16,679 nt of DNA, from the NCBI GenBank assembly GCA_001515955.1, contig LOES01000094.1, positions 1 to 16,679 of the forward strand, in the 5' to 3' direction. Below, one piece after another: positions 6,042 through 12,578 of this stretch (its first letter is position 1; the number at the start of each line of letters is the position of its first letter). A model generated the notes under the pieces. The model was not told where the DNA came from, ran no database searches, and saw only the letters and a program-made list of their open reading frames with translations. The stretch comes from Clostridia bacterium BRH_c25 (GTDB lineage Bacteria; Bacillota_A; Clostridia; Lutisporales; Lutisporaceae). The position numbers and the translations under genes were made by a program.

Positions 6042-6318
6042 TTACCTGTAAACTAAATCGGTGAAATTTCTCATGTCAAACATGCTGCGTATGGCTTTTC
6101 TGCCGTTCGTAACTGGATAGTTGGTAAATGGTCTTTGTCCCTTATGTATATTTCCATCTTTGCCTTTTCCGTCTTTTTTCGGTGCTTTCGATGAACTTAG
6201 TATCTGAATTATTTCATATGTTTTATCCTCTGGTAATACAATCTTTGAATACCTTTCAATAACTTCATTTTTATAAAATACTGAGATTGCTAGAAGACAA
6301 CGGTTTATTTACTTTAGA
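6042..6318 (-). pseudogene. Unrecognised C-terminal protein fragment
   Basis: A minus-strand frame of about 90 codons, open from a TAA near 6319 to the stop at 6042-6044. The later part reads like a real protein: YSKIVLPEDKTYEIIQILSS, APKKDGKGKDGNIHKGQRPF and TNYPVTNGRKAIRSMFDM, ending NFTDLVYR. There is no start or ribosome site, and its 5' end overlaps the plus-strand toxin remnant, so one or both are truncated around 6270. The Lys/Gly-rich linker followed by a basic tail would fit a nucleic-acid or transposase C-terminus, but I cannot assign a family. Confidence 0.4.
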
Positions 6319-6517
6319 AGCATTAGATACAAAACAATTAAGAAGCAAAGTTTGGGAGATCCGATTTAGTAATCTGAAGCACCGTATGATGTATGTAGCT
6401 GTGGATGGAAACAATATATAATACATACTCCATGCATGTAAAAAGCAAAAGGGCAAAACGGAGTTGTTTGACCTAAAAAAACTTATCAAAGAGCGAAGGA
6501 GTTGGGGCGCGACATAG
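6263..6517 (+). pseudogene. higB: HigB/Gp49-type toxin, truncated and interrupted
   Basis: The frame encodes LRLLEDNGLFTLEALDTKQL, then KVWEIRFSNLKHRMMYVAVD and, after an in-frame TAA at 6419-6421, YILHACKKQKGKTELFDLKK. These are the core blocks of the RelE-superfamily HigB (phage Gp49-like) mRNA endonuclease: L-x-GxxLGxPxxKxL-x-gLwElR, ...YxxxxxxxxxLHxFxKKtqktp. Roughly the first 45 residues are missing, and the stop falls between NNI and YIL, where removing three bases would restore the family pattern. The reading ends at TAG 6515-6517, 51 bases before the antitoxin start. The toxin should be inactive. Confidence 0.75.
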
Positions 6518-6568
6518 GTAAAAAAATGCTTTAACAAAATTATGAAATTATATAAGGGGTGCATGAAA

Positions 6569-6859
6569 ATGCCGTTTTCTAAAATTAATATTAATACTAT
6601 TATTGACGAGAAAGTACAAAAGGAACCTGAGTTTGCAAAAGCATATTCGATAATAGAGGAAGAATACAAACTTATTGAAGAAGCTATCAAACTGAGAAAT
6701 GAATTGGGAGTGACGCAGACACAGATAGCCTGTGAAACAGGTCTGACACAGCAAATGGTTTCGAGAACAGAAAAATTAGGCAATAGCCCAACATTAAGAA
6801 ATTTTTTGCAATACATTAATGGTATGGGGTTAGAAATAAAACTTGAAAAAAAGCATTAA
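6569..6859 (+). CDS. higA: HigA-type antitoxin, XRE family
   Basis: 96 residues from ATG 6569, 9 bases after AAGGGG (6554-6559). ATG 6563 is only three bases from that site and ATG 6542 lies before it. The N-terminal half is charged and helical (NTIIDEKVQKEPEFAKAYSI). The C-terminal half is a Cro/C1 helix-turn-helix: LRNELGVTQTQIACETGLTQ, QMVSRTEKLGNSPTLRNFLQ, ending LGLEIKL-like as in HigA proteins. Toxin-first order is normal for higBA. With the toxin gene broken this is an orphan antitoxin that could still repress its own promoter or neutralise a related toxin elsewhere. The frame is intact. Confidence 0.85.
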   Translation: MPFSKININTIIDEKVQKEPEFAKAYSIIEEEYKLIEEAIKLRNELGVTQTQIACETGLTQQMVSRTEKLGNSPTLRNFLQYINGMGLEIKLEKKH

Positions 6860-6958
6860 TGACGAGGTAAATTCAGCTTTGTAACCCATGAAAAAATCAT
6901 AGGCGAGTAAGCTAATCTATAGAAAACAAGCTACCAAGATGATAGGTTGACAAGTTGA

Positions 6959-7168
6959 CAGACTGGCACCTTAGTTTTCAGGCAGGTTCTTCCTTTGGTG
7001 AGCTATACCGACTTGTTACTGGATCCATACGAAAAGGCTGCCGGACTTCAAAGGGTAGGTCAGTCCATTGACCTGGGGGTAAAGGAAAAGGGTGAAAATG
7101 TGATTGGCAGTCTTTTCCTGGCCTTGGCTAAACTGCAGCTTTCCGGTGCCTGTCTCTACAGCAGCTAA
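6959..7168 (+). pseudogene. Partial duplicate of apbE fused to unknown sequence
   Basis: Bases 6978-7080 match 9938-10040 inside the apbE gene with 4 substitutions in about 102 positions, then a one-base gap and further matching to about 7092. The reading frame is the same as in apbE: RQVLPLVSYTDLLLDPYEKA, AGLQRVGQSIDLG. After that it turns into unrelated sequence (GENVIGSLFLALAKLQLSGA CLYSS, stop 7166-7168). There is no start codon with a ribosome site. It begins within 10 bases of the right inverted repeat at 6957-6969. It is a copied fragment, not a gene. Confidence 0.8.
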
Positions 7169-7912
7169 TTGAATTGTTCCAAAAACTTATAAATTTCTTC
7201 CAGTACGATTGCCGGGTTGCCTACCTGGCAATGCTGGGCTCCACCCTCTGCTTCAGTATATATTCTTAATGCAATCGAACTCACATTCACCAATTCTTTT
7301 TGAACTTGAACCGCTCTTTCCACCGGAACATATTGGTCGTTTTTACCCGCCAAAAGAAGAACATTCTGTGTAATTCTATTAACAAAACTGGACATGTTGT
7401 GCCGTTCTATGCTCTTTAAAAAGTCATATGGAGTCTTGGTTCCCGTAATATACATTCCATGTTTGATTTTCCAGCGCATATCAATGCTGTTTTCCATTTT
7501 AACTTCAAATGTTTTGTTTATTATCATTTTCTGCATCAATGTGTATAGCAGGAAGATATGTTCACTCAAAAGGAATCTGGTACCTTTTTATCGCTTCCTC
7601 ATTGTTTGCCTTATCAAAGCATTCTCGAAAATTCCGGTAGCACTCCATCTTTTCAGAGCTTTCATCTGTTTGATAAAATTCCGCCATCCTGTAATAGTAG
7701 ACTGCATGGCCGAATATGCCTTCGCTTTTAACCTTGTCGGCAAGCTTTAGCCAGTTTTTTGTCCAGCTGTCCATGTCTTTGATATAAGGCAGGATAGTCT
7801 TAATTTCTTCGACACTGGCGCATTCCTCTCCATAAGTTACAATACGGTTGATTTGAAAATTGAACTGTTCATCCTCCAAGAAATTATAAAACAGCTTTTT
7901 CACTCCTATCAT
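7165..7912 (-). pseudogene. Alpha/beta hydrolase with the centre deleted
   Basis: The N-terminal part (minus, from ATG 7912) is the helical region of FrsA-like hydrolases: KKLFYNFLEDEQFNFQINRI, ...WLKLADKVKSEGIFGHAVYYY. It runs to RYQIPFE, then TGA at about 7564, then in the same frame TYLPAIHIDAEND, so the stop replaces what is usually a Gly codon. Shortly after, the frame shifts into the C-terminal part: MENSIDMRWKIKHGMYITGT, NVLLLAGKNDQYVPVERA with the acidic catalytic residue, and AEGGAQHCQVGN with the catalytic His. The stretch holding the GxSxG nucleophile, about 140-150 residues in relatives, is missing. It has three lesions (nonsense, deletion, frameshift) and no serine, so it is inactive. 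The subfamily name is tentative. Confidence 0.75.
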
Positions 7913-8072
7913 AACTGTCCCATATAGTTTTTCTTAAGCTGCAACAACAAATGAGCTCCTAAAAACTATGCTGCAGAAATGAAAGCTCATCATTAAATGT
8001 TGGGGAGTACCTGATATTGGCACTAGTGTGACAACTAATAAGTAGTACAACTGTCATCCTGGACGCATTGCT

Positions 8073-8175
8073 GTCATACTGAGCGAAGCGAAGTATCCTG
8101 ACCCTTAAGGAATACTTTAAGTATTTGCTGGGGGTATTCTCACAGGTATAAGATTCCTCGCAGGCTCGGAATGAC
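8073..8175. repeat. GTCATACTGAGCG...CGGAATGAC imperfect palindromic repeat
   Basis: The left end GTCATACTGAGCGAAGCGAA (8073-8092) is mirrored by GATTCCTCGCAGGCTCGGAATGAC read in reverse at the right end (to 8175), giving imperfect terminal inverted repeats around about 55 bases. A partial extra copy, GTCATCCTGGACG, starts at 8053. I recall strings of the form GTCATTCTGAGCG...AATGAC as widespread non-coding repeats in many bacterial genomes. Confidence 0.6.
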
Positions 8176-8210
8176 ATATGAAAGCAGAAGTGTCGGTTCC
8201 TTTTGCTTTT

Positions 8211-8289
8211 ATATTATAATAAGTTCGTTTATAAAAGATAGGTAACCCTATCTTTTATTTTAATTTACTGATTCAATATTATGGAATAT
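8211..8289. repeat. Hairpin AAAAGATAG / CTATCTTTT with conserved tail
   Basis: Perfect 9-bp arms at 8233-8241 and 8248-8256 with loop GTAACC are followed by ATTTTAATTTACT. The tail 8254-8289 matches 3681-3716 (31 of 36). The upstream TATTATAATAAGTT resembles TATAATAATAAGTT before the hairpin at 12579. It is one copy of the small repeat family also seen there. Confidence 0.55.
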
Positions 8290-8346
8290 TTGTAAAGGAG
8301 ATGATAAAATATTGATGAAGCTATTATAATTTGGGGGTGGAATAAT

Positions 8347-8694
8347 ATGCATGGAAATACTATAAATTATTATTTGGTGAAACTGGGTAAGCCTCTTTTG
8401 ATTGCACTTCCGTTAAATCTGCTGGCTGCATTGATATACTGCCTGATAGCAAAGAAAATGTCCTTGGCTTCATATTCCAATGCGCTGTTAATTATCGGGG
8501 GAGTGTATGCTGCAATTGGAGGAATGAGTTTTATGGGGGGGATGGATGCCGGAGCGAGAAGTACAATGACCTGGAGGGGTGATATCAATCAAAAAAAACA
8601 TGATGACTCTGGGCGCGACAATTTCCGTATTTCAGGTTTTATAATCGGAATGATTACTATATTGATTTCCTATGTATTAGTTATCTTTCGGTAG
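8347..8694 (+). CDS. Small integral membrane protein, unknown function
   Basis: 115 residues, ATG 8347 preceded by GGGGGTGG. Three hydrophobic segments are visible: about 14-33 (PLLIALPLNLLAALIYCLIA), about 45-63 (NALLIIGGVYAAIGGMSFMG) and about 93-113 (ISGFIIGMITILISYVLVIF). Between the second and third is a hydrophilic loop (RSTMTWRGDINQKKHDDSGR), positively and negatively charged. No signal peptide motif and no catalytic pattern. I do not recognise the family. It stands alone on the plus strand, with its own leader and about 220 bases before the next gene. Confidence 0.7.
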   Translation: MHGNTINYYLVKLGKPLLIALPLNLLAALIYCLIAKKMSLASYSNALLIIGGVYAAIGGMSFMGGMDAGARSTMTWRGDINQKKHDDSGRDNFRISGFIIGMITILISYVLVIFR

Positions 8695-8834
8695 TCTTCA
8701 ATTACTAAAGTCTTAATAATTGCGGTATGTAACTATAGGGTGGAATAACACTCAACTCTAAACTGATACCCCTTGTACACGGCAGCTTAGGAAAGTTACT
8801 ACCGTTTATTTGTATAAAATTTTAGCAATTAAGA

Positions 8835-8863
8835 TTGACGTGAAAATATAAAAATGCTACAAT
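8835..8863 (+). promoter_or_regulatory. Promoter of the tetR gene
   Basis: TTGACG (8835-8840), 17-base spacer, TACAAT (8858-8863). The operator at 8866-8890 starts three bases after the -10 box, so a bound repressor would cover the transcription start. Confidence 0.75.
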
Positions 8864-8865
8864 GT

Positions 8866-8890
8866 GAATGAATACAAAAAATATTCATTC
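8866..8890. promoter_or_regulatory. TetR operator 1, GAATGAA-N11-TTCATTC
   Basis: GAATGAATA (8866-8874) and TATTCATTC (8882-8890) are perfect 9-bp inverted arms. The core GAATGAA-N11-TTCATTC recurs before apbE. Its place between the -10 box and the tetR start supports autorepression. Confidence 0.75.
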
Positions 8891-8911
8891 TAGATGATGG
8901 AGGCTGGTTAC

Positions 8912-9496
8912 TTGATAGATAAGAAAGCAGATATCTTTAATGCCGGAAGGGAATTATTCTATTCAAAAGGCTTTAAAGATACTAATGTTTCTGAGATAGC
9001 AAAGATGGCCGGGATTGGAGTAGGTACCTTTTATAACTACTATTCCTCAAAAGAGAAGCTTTTCATGGAGGTATACATCAAAGAGAATGAGAAGCATAAA
9101 AATCATTTGCTGGAATCTACGAACTGGAATGATGATCCCGTAAGTTTGTTTACAAAGTTGGTTGCGCAGAACGCCAGTGAAATGAATTCGAATCCCATTT
9201 TGAAGGAATGGTATAACAAGGAGCTCTTTAGTAAACTGGAGAAGCAGTTTTATGAGCATGGCGGCATGGAGAGGTTTGATGAATTCACGCATAGCGGTAG
9301 AATTGAGTTAATCAAAAAATGGAAGGCTGAAGGGAAAATAAGAGATGATCTGGATGACGAGATGATAAACGCCATTTTTAATTCTATACTTTATATCGAC
9401 CTTCATAAAAGTGAAATTGGGGTTCAGCATTTTCCACAAATTTTAATTTATATAACGGAATTCATAATGAAAGGTTTAACTGATTGCCCAAAATAA
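8912..9496 (+). CDS. TetR-family transcriptional regulator
   Basis: I place the start at TTG 8912, 8 bases after GGAGG (8899-8903). ATG 8894 in the same frame has no ribosome site upstream. This gives 194 residues. The N-terminal TetR helix-turn-helix is clear: KKADIFNAGRELFYSKGF (helix 1), then VSEIAKMAGIGVGTFYNYYS at about 26-45 with the family TFYNYY-x2-KE-L signature. The remaining 150 residues are a helical ligand and dimer domain with its own sequence (KEWYNKELFSKLEKQFYEHG, SILYIDLHKSEIG). It probably binds the GAATGAA-N11-TTCATTC sites before itself and before apbE and so governs the flavin operon. The inducing ligand is unknown. Confidence 0.9.
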   Translation: MIDKKADIFNAGRELFYSKGFKDTNVSEIAKMAGIGVGTFYNYYSSKEKLFMEVYIKENEKHKNHLLESTNWNDDPVSLFTKLVAQNASEMNSNPILKEWYNKELFSKLEKQFYEHGGMERFDEFTHSGRIELIKKWKAEGKIRDDLDDEMINAIFNSILYIDLHKSEIGVQHFPQILIYITEFIMKGLTDCPK

Positions 9497-9521
9497 GAAT
9501 TAATGTGGGCAGTCATCTTTT
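9481..9521 (+). terminator. Weak hairpin at the end of tetR
   Basis: TGATTGCCCA (9481-9490) pairs with TGGGCAGTCA (9506-9515), with one GU pair and a 15-base loop, followed by TCTTTT. It includes the tetR stop region. It may partly end tetR transcripts before the apbE promoter. The loop is long and the T run short. Confidence 0.4.
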
Positions 9522-9558
9522 GCCCATGCATGAATGAATTTGTAAAATGTTCATTCAT
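9520..9558 (+). promoter_or_regulatory. apbE operon promoter with TetR operator 2
   Basis: TTGCCC (9520-9525), 17-base spacer, TAAAAT (9543-9548). The operator ATGAATGAA (9530-9538) / TTCATTCAT (9550-9558) has perfect 9-bp arms and overlaps the spacer and -10. It shares GAATGAA-N11-TTCATTC with operator 1, the N11 being different in sequence, which points to selection on the arms. Confidence 0.7.
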
Positions 9559-9591
9559 ATACATGAGAAGTTAGCGAAAGGAGAGGTGTAA

Positions 9592-10557
9592 GTGGATAGT
9601 ACGGTAGTTGCCCAGTCAATAAACTATGGGATGAGCACAGTGATGACTCACAGAGCTTTTGGCAAGCATGCTGAGGAATCTCTTAGAGCAGTCCGTGATG
9701 AAGCTGTACGACTGGAAGAGCTGCTGAGCCGTTTTATACCGGTCAGCGAGATAAGCAGGATCAACAGGTCTGCAGGTATTAAATACGAAAGAGTGAGCGG
9801 TGACACATATGAAGTGCTGTCACGTGCTATTGAACTCTCAAGATACAGCCAGGGCCTCTTCGATGTCACAGTTGGGCCTTTAGTAACCTTATGGGACAAC
9901 GGCAAGGATACATTCAAGCCTCCGGAGGATTCAAGTATCAGGCAGGTTCTTCCTTTGGTGGACTATACCGACTTGTTACTGGATCCATACGAAAAGGCTG
10001 CCGGACTTCAAAGGATAGGTCAGTCCATTGACTTGGGGGGTATAGGAAAAGGGTTTGCCGGTGATAAGCTTTTGGAGGTGTTTAAGAAATACGGCATTTC
10101 ATCGGCTTATACTAATATCGGAGGAAATGTGGTGGCTTTAGGAACAAAGCCTGATGGTTCCCAATGGCGTGTGGGTATCCGGCATCCCAGGCAGGAAAAC
10201 AGCTTAATCGGCCTTGTCGCTGTGGCTGACAAGGCAGTGGTTACCTCCGGGGATTATCAGCGATACTTCATTGGCAGTAACGGTAAAAGGCACCATCATA
10301 TTCTGGATCCATCTACAGGATATCCGGCGGAATCTGGGTTGGTAAGCGTAACTATAGTTGCAGATAACTCCACGGCTGCTGATGCGTTATCCACCGTAAT
10401 GTTCATAGCCGGGATGGAAAAAGGGCTTGAACTCCTCAAATCCTTCTCCGGAACTGAAGCCATTCTAATTGATATGAACTTACTGGTTTATGTTACCCGA
10501 GGACTTAAAGACTGCTTCCAAGCTGGTGATGGTATAAATATAGAAATTCTAAATTAA
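9592..10557 (+). CDS. apbE: ApbE-family flavin:FMN transferase, without signal peptide
   Basis: 321 residues, GTG 9592 with AAAGGAGAGG 5 bases upstream. ApbE takes FMN from FAD and attaches it to a Thr or Ser of a target protein, with Mg2+. Landmarks are FDVTVGPLVTLW (90-101), IDLGGIGKGFAGD (146-158), the FAD-binding TNIGGNV (174-180), VVTSGDYQRYF (216-226), HHHILDPSTGYPA (234-246) and the metal-site region AADALSTVMF (262-271) with Asp and Thr. All are intact. Most bacterial ApbE proteins are exported lipoproteins; this one begins VDSTVVAQSINYG and has neither lipobox nor hydrophobic N-terminus, so it should be cytoplasmic. The next gene encodes a likely substrate. Part of this gene is duplicated at 6978-7092. 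Confidence 0.93.
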   Translation: MDSTVVAQSINYGMSTVMTHRAFGKHAEESLRAVRDEAVRLEELLSRFIPVSEISRINRSAGIKYERVSGDTYEVLSRAIELSRYSQGLFDVTVGPLVTLWDNGKDTFKPPEDSSIRQVLPLVDYTDLLLDPYEKAAGLQRIGQSIDLGGIGKGFAGDKLLEVFKKYGISSAYTNIGGNVVALGTKPDGSQWRVGIRHPRQENSLIGLVAVADKAVVTSGDYQRYFIGSNGKRHHHILDPSTGYPAESGLVSVTIVADNSTAADALSTVMFIAGMEKGLELLKSFSGTEAILIDMNLLVYVTRGLKDCFQAGDGINIEILN

Positions 10558-10574
10558 ATGAGGGAGAGATCAGA

Positions 10575-11030
10575 GTGACAAGCAATAGTGAGTTAAAAAT
10601 GAAAAGAAAGGGGAAAGGCAAAATGTTAGGATGGATTATAGCACTTATAATTATTGCTATTTTGGGTGTAGGAGGAGCAATAGGCTGGTCATTTTTATCC
10701 AAAGAGCATAATGAAGCTAAAAACCTTCCTCTTAATGGAGTAGATTTCAGTAAACTGAATGACGGCACTTATACTGGGGAGTATGAGGGAGGAATGTACA
10801 AATGGAGAGCCAATAAAGTTCAGGTTATAGTAACTTCAGGTAAGGTTAGGAATATTAAACTATTAAGTTCTTCAGACCCAGGCTGCAAAAATACGGATCA
10901 AACTTTGCTTTATGATAGAGTAATTGAAGCCCAATCACTACAGGTGGATACCATCAGCGGTGCAACTCTCACCTCTAAAGCATATCTCAAGGCTGTAGAA
11001 AACGCATTGATGAATGCGCAAAAAAAGTAG
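10575..11030 (+). CDS. Membrane-anchored FMN-binding domain protein, ApbE substrate
   Basis: 151 residues, GTG 10575 after AGGGAGAG, 17 bases behind the apbE stop. A Lys/Arg-rich start (KMKRKGKGK) and one membrane helix (about 18-41, LGWIIALIIIAILGVGGAIG) place the rest outside by the positive-inside rule. Residues 62-150 are an FMN_bind (PF04205) domain: GTYTGEYEGG, VQVIVTSGKVRNIKLLSSSD, and the flavinylation motif DTISGATLTS at 125-134, matching D-x2-SGAT with Thr131 as the expected FMN acceptor. Similar domains occur in RnfG, NqrC and extracellular electron-transfer proteins. The role inferred here is a small covalent-flavin redox carrier at the membrane. Its electron partners are not encoded here, unless the downstream flavodoxin-like protein is one. 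Confidence 0.88.
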   Translation: MTSNSELKMKRKGKGKMLGWIIALIIIAILGVGGAIGWSFLSKEHNEAKNLPLNGVDFSKLNDGTYTGEYEGGMYKWRANKVQVIVTSGKVRNIKLLSSSDPGCKNTDQTLLYDRVIEAQSLQVDTISGATLTSKAYLKAVENALMNAQKK

Positions 11031-11654
11031 ATGCCAGTACGAAAGGTTTTGCTCATCTGTGGTATCCTTTCTTCTCTGCTCTATGTCGGTACTGACATAC
11101 TCGCAGCCATGCAGTGGGAGGGCTACAGCTACACCTCTCAAGCCGTCAGCGAGCTGAAGGCTATCGGAGCCCCGACCAGACCATTCGTCGTTTCGCTTAA
11201 TATCATATATGATGTGCTTGTAACCGCATTCGGATTAGGCATCTTGCTAACAGATGATAGAAAGCGCGCACGTTTCACGGGAGTTTTGCTGATCGGATGT
11301 GGGATCGTGGGACAAGTAACGTCGCTATTCTTCCCCATGCACTTACGTGGAGCCGAAACGACAATAAGCGACACCATGCACATAATTCTCACGGGTGTGA
11401 ACGTATTCTTTATCTTGTTGTCCGTAGGGTTCGGAGCCACTTTACACGGGAAGCGGTTCCGCCTTTATTCGATCGGTACAATCCTGATACTCATCCTGTT
11501 TGGAGCTTTAGCGGGCTTGGACGGTCCCCGGGTTGCGGCACAGCTGCCTACGCCATGGCTGGGAATTAAGGAGCGCATAAATATATATGGTTACCTGTTA
11601 TGGGTGCTGGTGCTGGCCATTATCCACTTGCGTGCGAAAAAGGATTATACTTAA
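11031..11654 (+). CDS. DUF998 family integral membrane protein
   Basis: 207 residues. ATG 11031 directly follows the previous stop and has no good ribosome site, so translation is probably coupled. About six hydrophobic helices are seen, starting VLLICGILSSLLYVGTDILA, and later GVLLIGCGIVGQVTSLFFPM and VFFILLSVGFGATLHG. The loop YSYTSQAVSELKAIGAPTR is the hallmark of DUF998, a family of uncharacterised six-helix proteins. Codon use is visibly richer in G and C (many CGN, GCG, ACG codons) than in the genes on both sides, suggesting the gene came from elsewhere and was inserted in the operon. Family call is firm; function unknown. Confidence 0.82.
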   Translation: MPVRKVLLICGILSSLLYVGTDILAAMQWEGYSYTSQAVSELKAIGAPTRPFVVSLNIIYDVLVTAFGLGILLTDDRKRARFTGVLLIGCGIVGQVTSLFFPMHLRGAETTISDTMHIILTGVNVFFILLSVGFGATLHGKRFRLYSIGTILILILFGALAGLDGPRVAAQLPTPWLGIKERINIYGYLLWVLVLAIIHLRAKKDYT

Positions 11655-11671
11655 TATGGGGGAGTCTTAAA

Positions 11672-12442
11672 ATGAAAAAAGTTACTGTATTTATCGGGAG
11701 CCCGCGAAAGCAGGCAACTTACCAGGCAGTTCAGGAATTTGAAAAAAATTTAAAGTCATACGCGGAAATTGACTTTGAGTATGTTTTGTTAAAGGATTAT
11801 CACCTTGAATATTGCAGAGGTTGTAAGCTATGTTTTGACAAAGGAGAGGAATATTGTCCTTCGAAAGATGATCGGGATTTACTGCTTGAGAAGCTGTATA
11901 ATTCAGATGGAGTTATTTTTGCCACCCCCAATTATTCATTTCAGGTAACGGCGCTTATGAAAAACTTCTTGGATCGGTTGAGTTTTATTTTTCACCGACC
12001 GCGTTTTTTCGGTAAGGCCTTCACGGTTATTGTTGTCCAAGGTATATATGGAGGAGCTTCTATTTTGAAGTATCTGGAAACGATGGGAGAGAACTTGGGA
12101 TTTCACGTGGCAAAAGGATGTTGTTTGAGGACGTTAGAGCCCATGACAGCGCTAGGACAGAAAAAAATATCGCAGGAAGTCAAAAAGGCTTCCGCAAGAT
12201 TTTACAAGGAACTTATGCGTCCCATGCCGCTAACACTTTCTTTTTTCAGGCTAATGCTTTTCCGGATGAGCCGTACAAGTATTAGGCTGATTCTGGATGA
12301 GAAGTTCCGGGATTATCGCTATTATAAAGAAAAAGGCTGGTTTGAGTCTGATTATTATTATGATGCTTCCTTAGGGTTTATCAAAAAGTCGGCAGGTCGT
12401 TTTTTTGATTTTCTGGCACAACGGATGGTTAAGAATAGATAG
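11672..12442 (+). CDS. Flavodoxin-fold NAD(P)H-dependent FMN reductase-like protein
   Basis: Started at ATG 11672 with GGGGGAG (11658-11664) 7 bases before; the frame is open further upstream but without support. 256 residues. The N-terminus KVTVFIGSPRKQATYQ is the FMN phosphate-binding loop of the NADPH-dependent FMN reductase family. Residues 48-62, CRGCKLCFDKGEEYC, give four Cys (48, 51, 54, 62), the compact pattern of iron-sulfur flavoproteins. FATPNYSFQVTALMKNFLDR (83-102) is the conserved FMN isoalloxazine region. The C-terminal 70 residues (from about 185) are basic and Tyr-rich, longer than typical. It is predicted to be cytosolic and to use flavin for redox chemistry. Being last in the apbE operon it may supply electrons or FMN chemistry. 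A complete cluster is not proven. Confidence 0.82.
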   Translation: MKKVTVFIGSPRKQATYQAVQEFEKNLKSYAEIDFEYVLLKDYHLEYCRGCKLCFDKGEEYCPSKDDRDLLLEKLYNSDGVIFATPNYSFQVTALMKNFLDRLSFIFHRPRFFGKAFTVIVVQGIYGGASILKYLETMGENLGFHVAKGCCLRTLEPMTALGQKKISQEVKKASARFYKELMRPMPLTLSFFRLMLFRMSRTSIRLILDEKFRDYRYYKEKGWFESDYYYDASLGFIKKSAGRFFDFLAQRMVKNR

Positions 12443-12578
12443 GGGATGGCTGACCTTAGTCCAGTAAATGCTGACTGTGAAATTTCATCTGCACCTGGCA
12501 ATGGATAAATAATATAATTTTCCGTAGGGAACCACCCCTGTATCGTTCCTTGTTCTTATAATAATAAGTTTGCTAATG

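Larger units (their letters stand above)
4973..6969. repeat. 13-bp perfect inverted repeat bracketing about 2 kb
   Basis: GTGCCAGTCTGTC at 4973-4985 and its reverse complement GACAGACTGGCAC at 6957-6969, with partial similarity extending inward (TAATTG against AACTTG) and outward (TAA on both sides with a one-base gap). A further repeat-like string, GTAGGGACGGTTATTTTG, lies just outside the left copy. They could be ends of a composite element or two copies of a dispersed RAYT-type repeat in opposite orientation. The interval holds a group II intron remnant, a broken toxin gene and its antitoxin. Confidence 0.5.
7913..8346. other. Intergenic region with dispersed repeats
   Basis: No convincing gene on either strand. 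It contains the GTCAT...ATGAC repeat (8073-8175), a hairpin with AT-rich tail (8211-8289), and the leader of the next gene with GGGGGTGG just before it. Confidence 0.6.

Noticed and set aside
7394..7750. Plus-strand frame of 118 codons
   Set aside because: It is antisense to both halves of the alpha/beta hydrolase remnant, whose motifs are clear; its hydrophobic translation is a shadow.
7959..8177. Minus-strand frame of 72 codons
   Set aside because: It is formed mostly by the palindromic GTCAT...ATGAC repeat and has no ribosome site.
11297..11569. Plus-strand frame of 90 codons inside the DUF998 gene
   Set aside because: It is out of frame within a clear membrane protein gene; an effect of the higher GC content.
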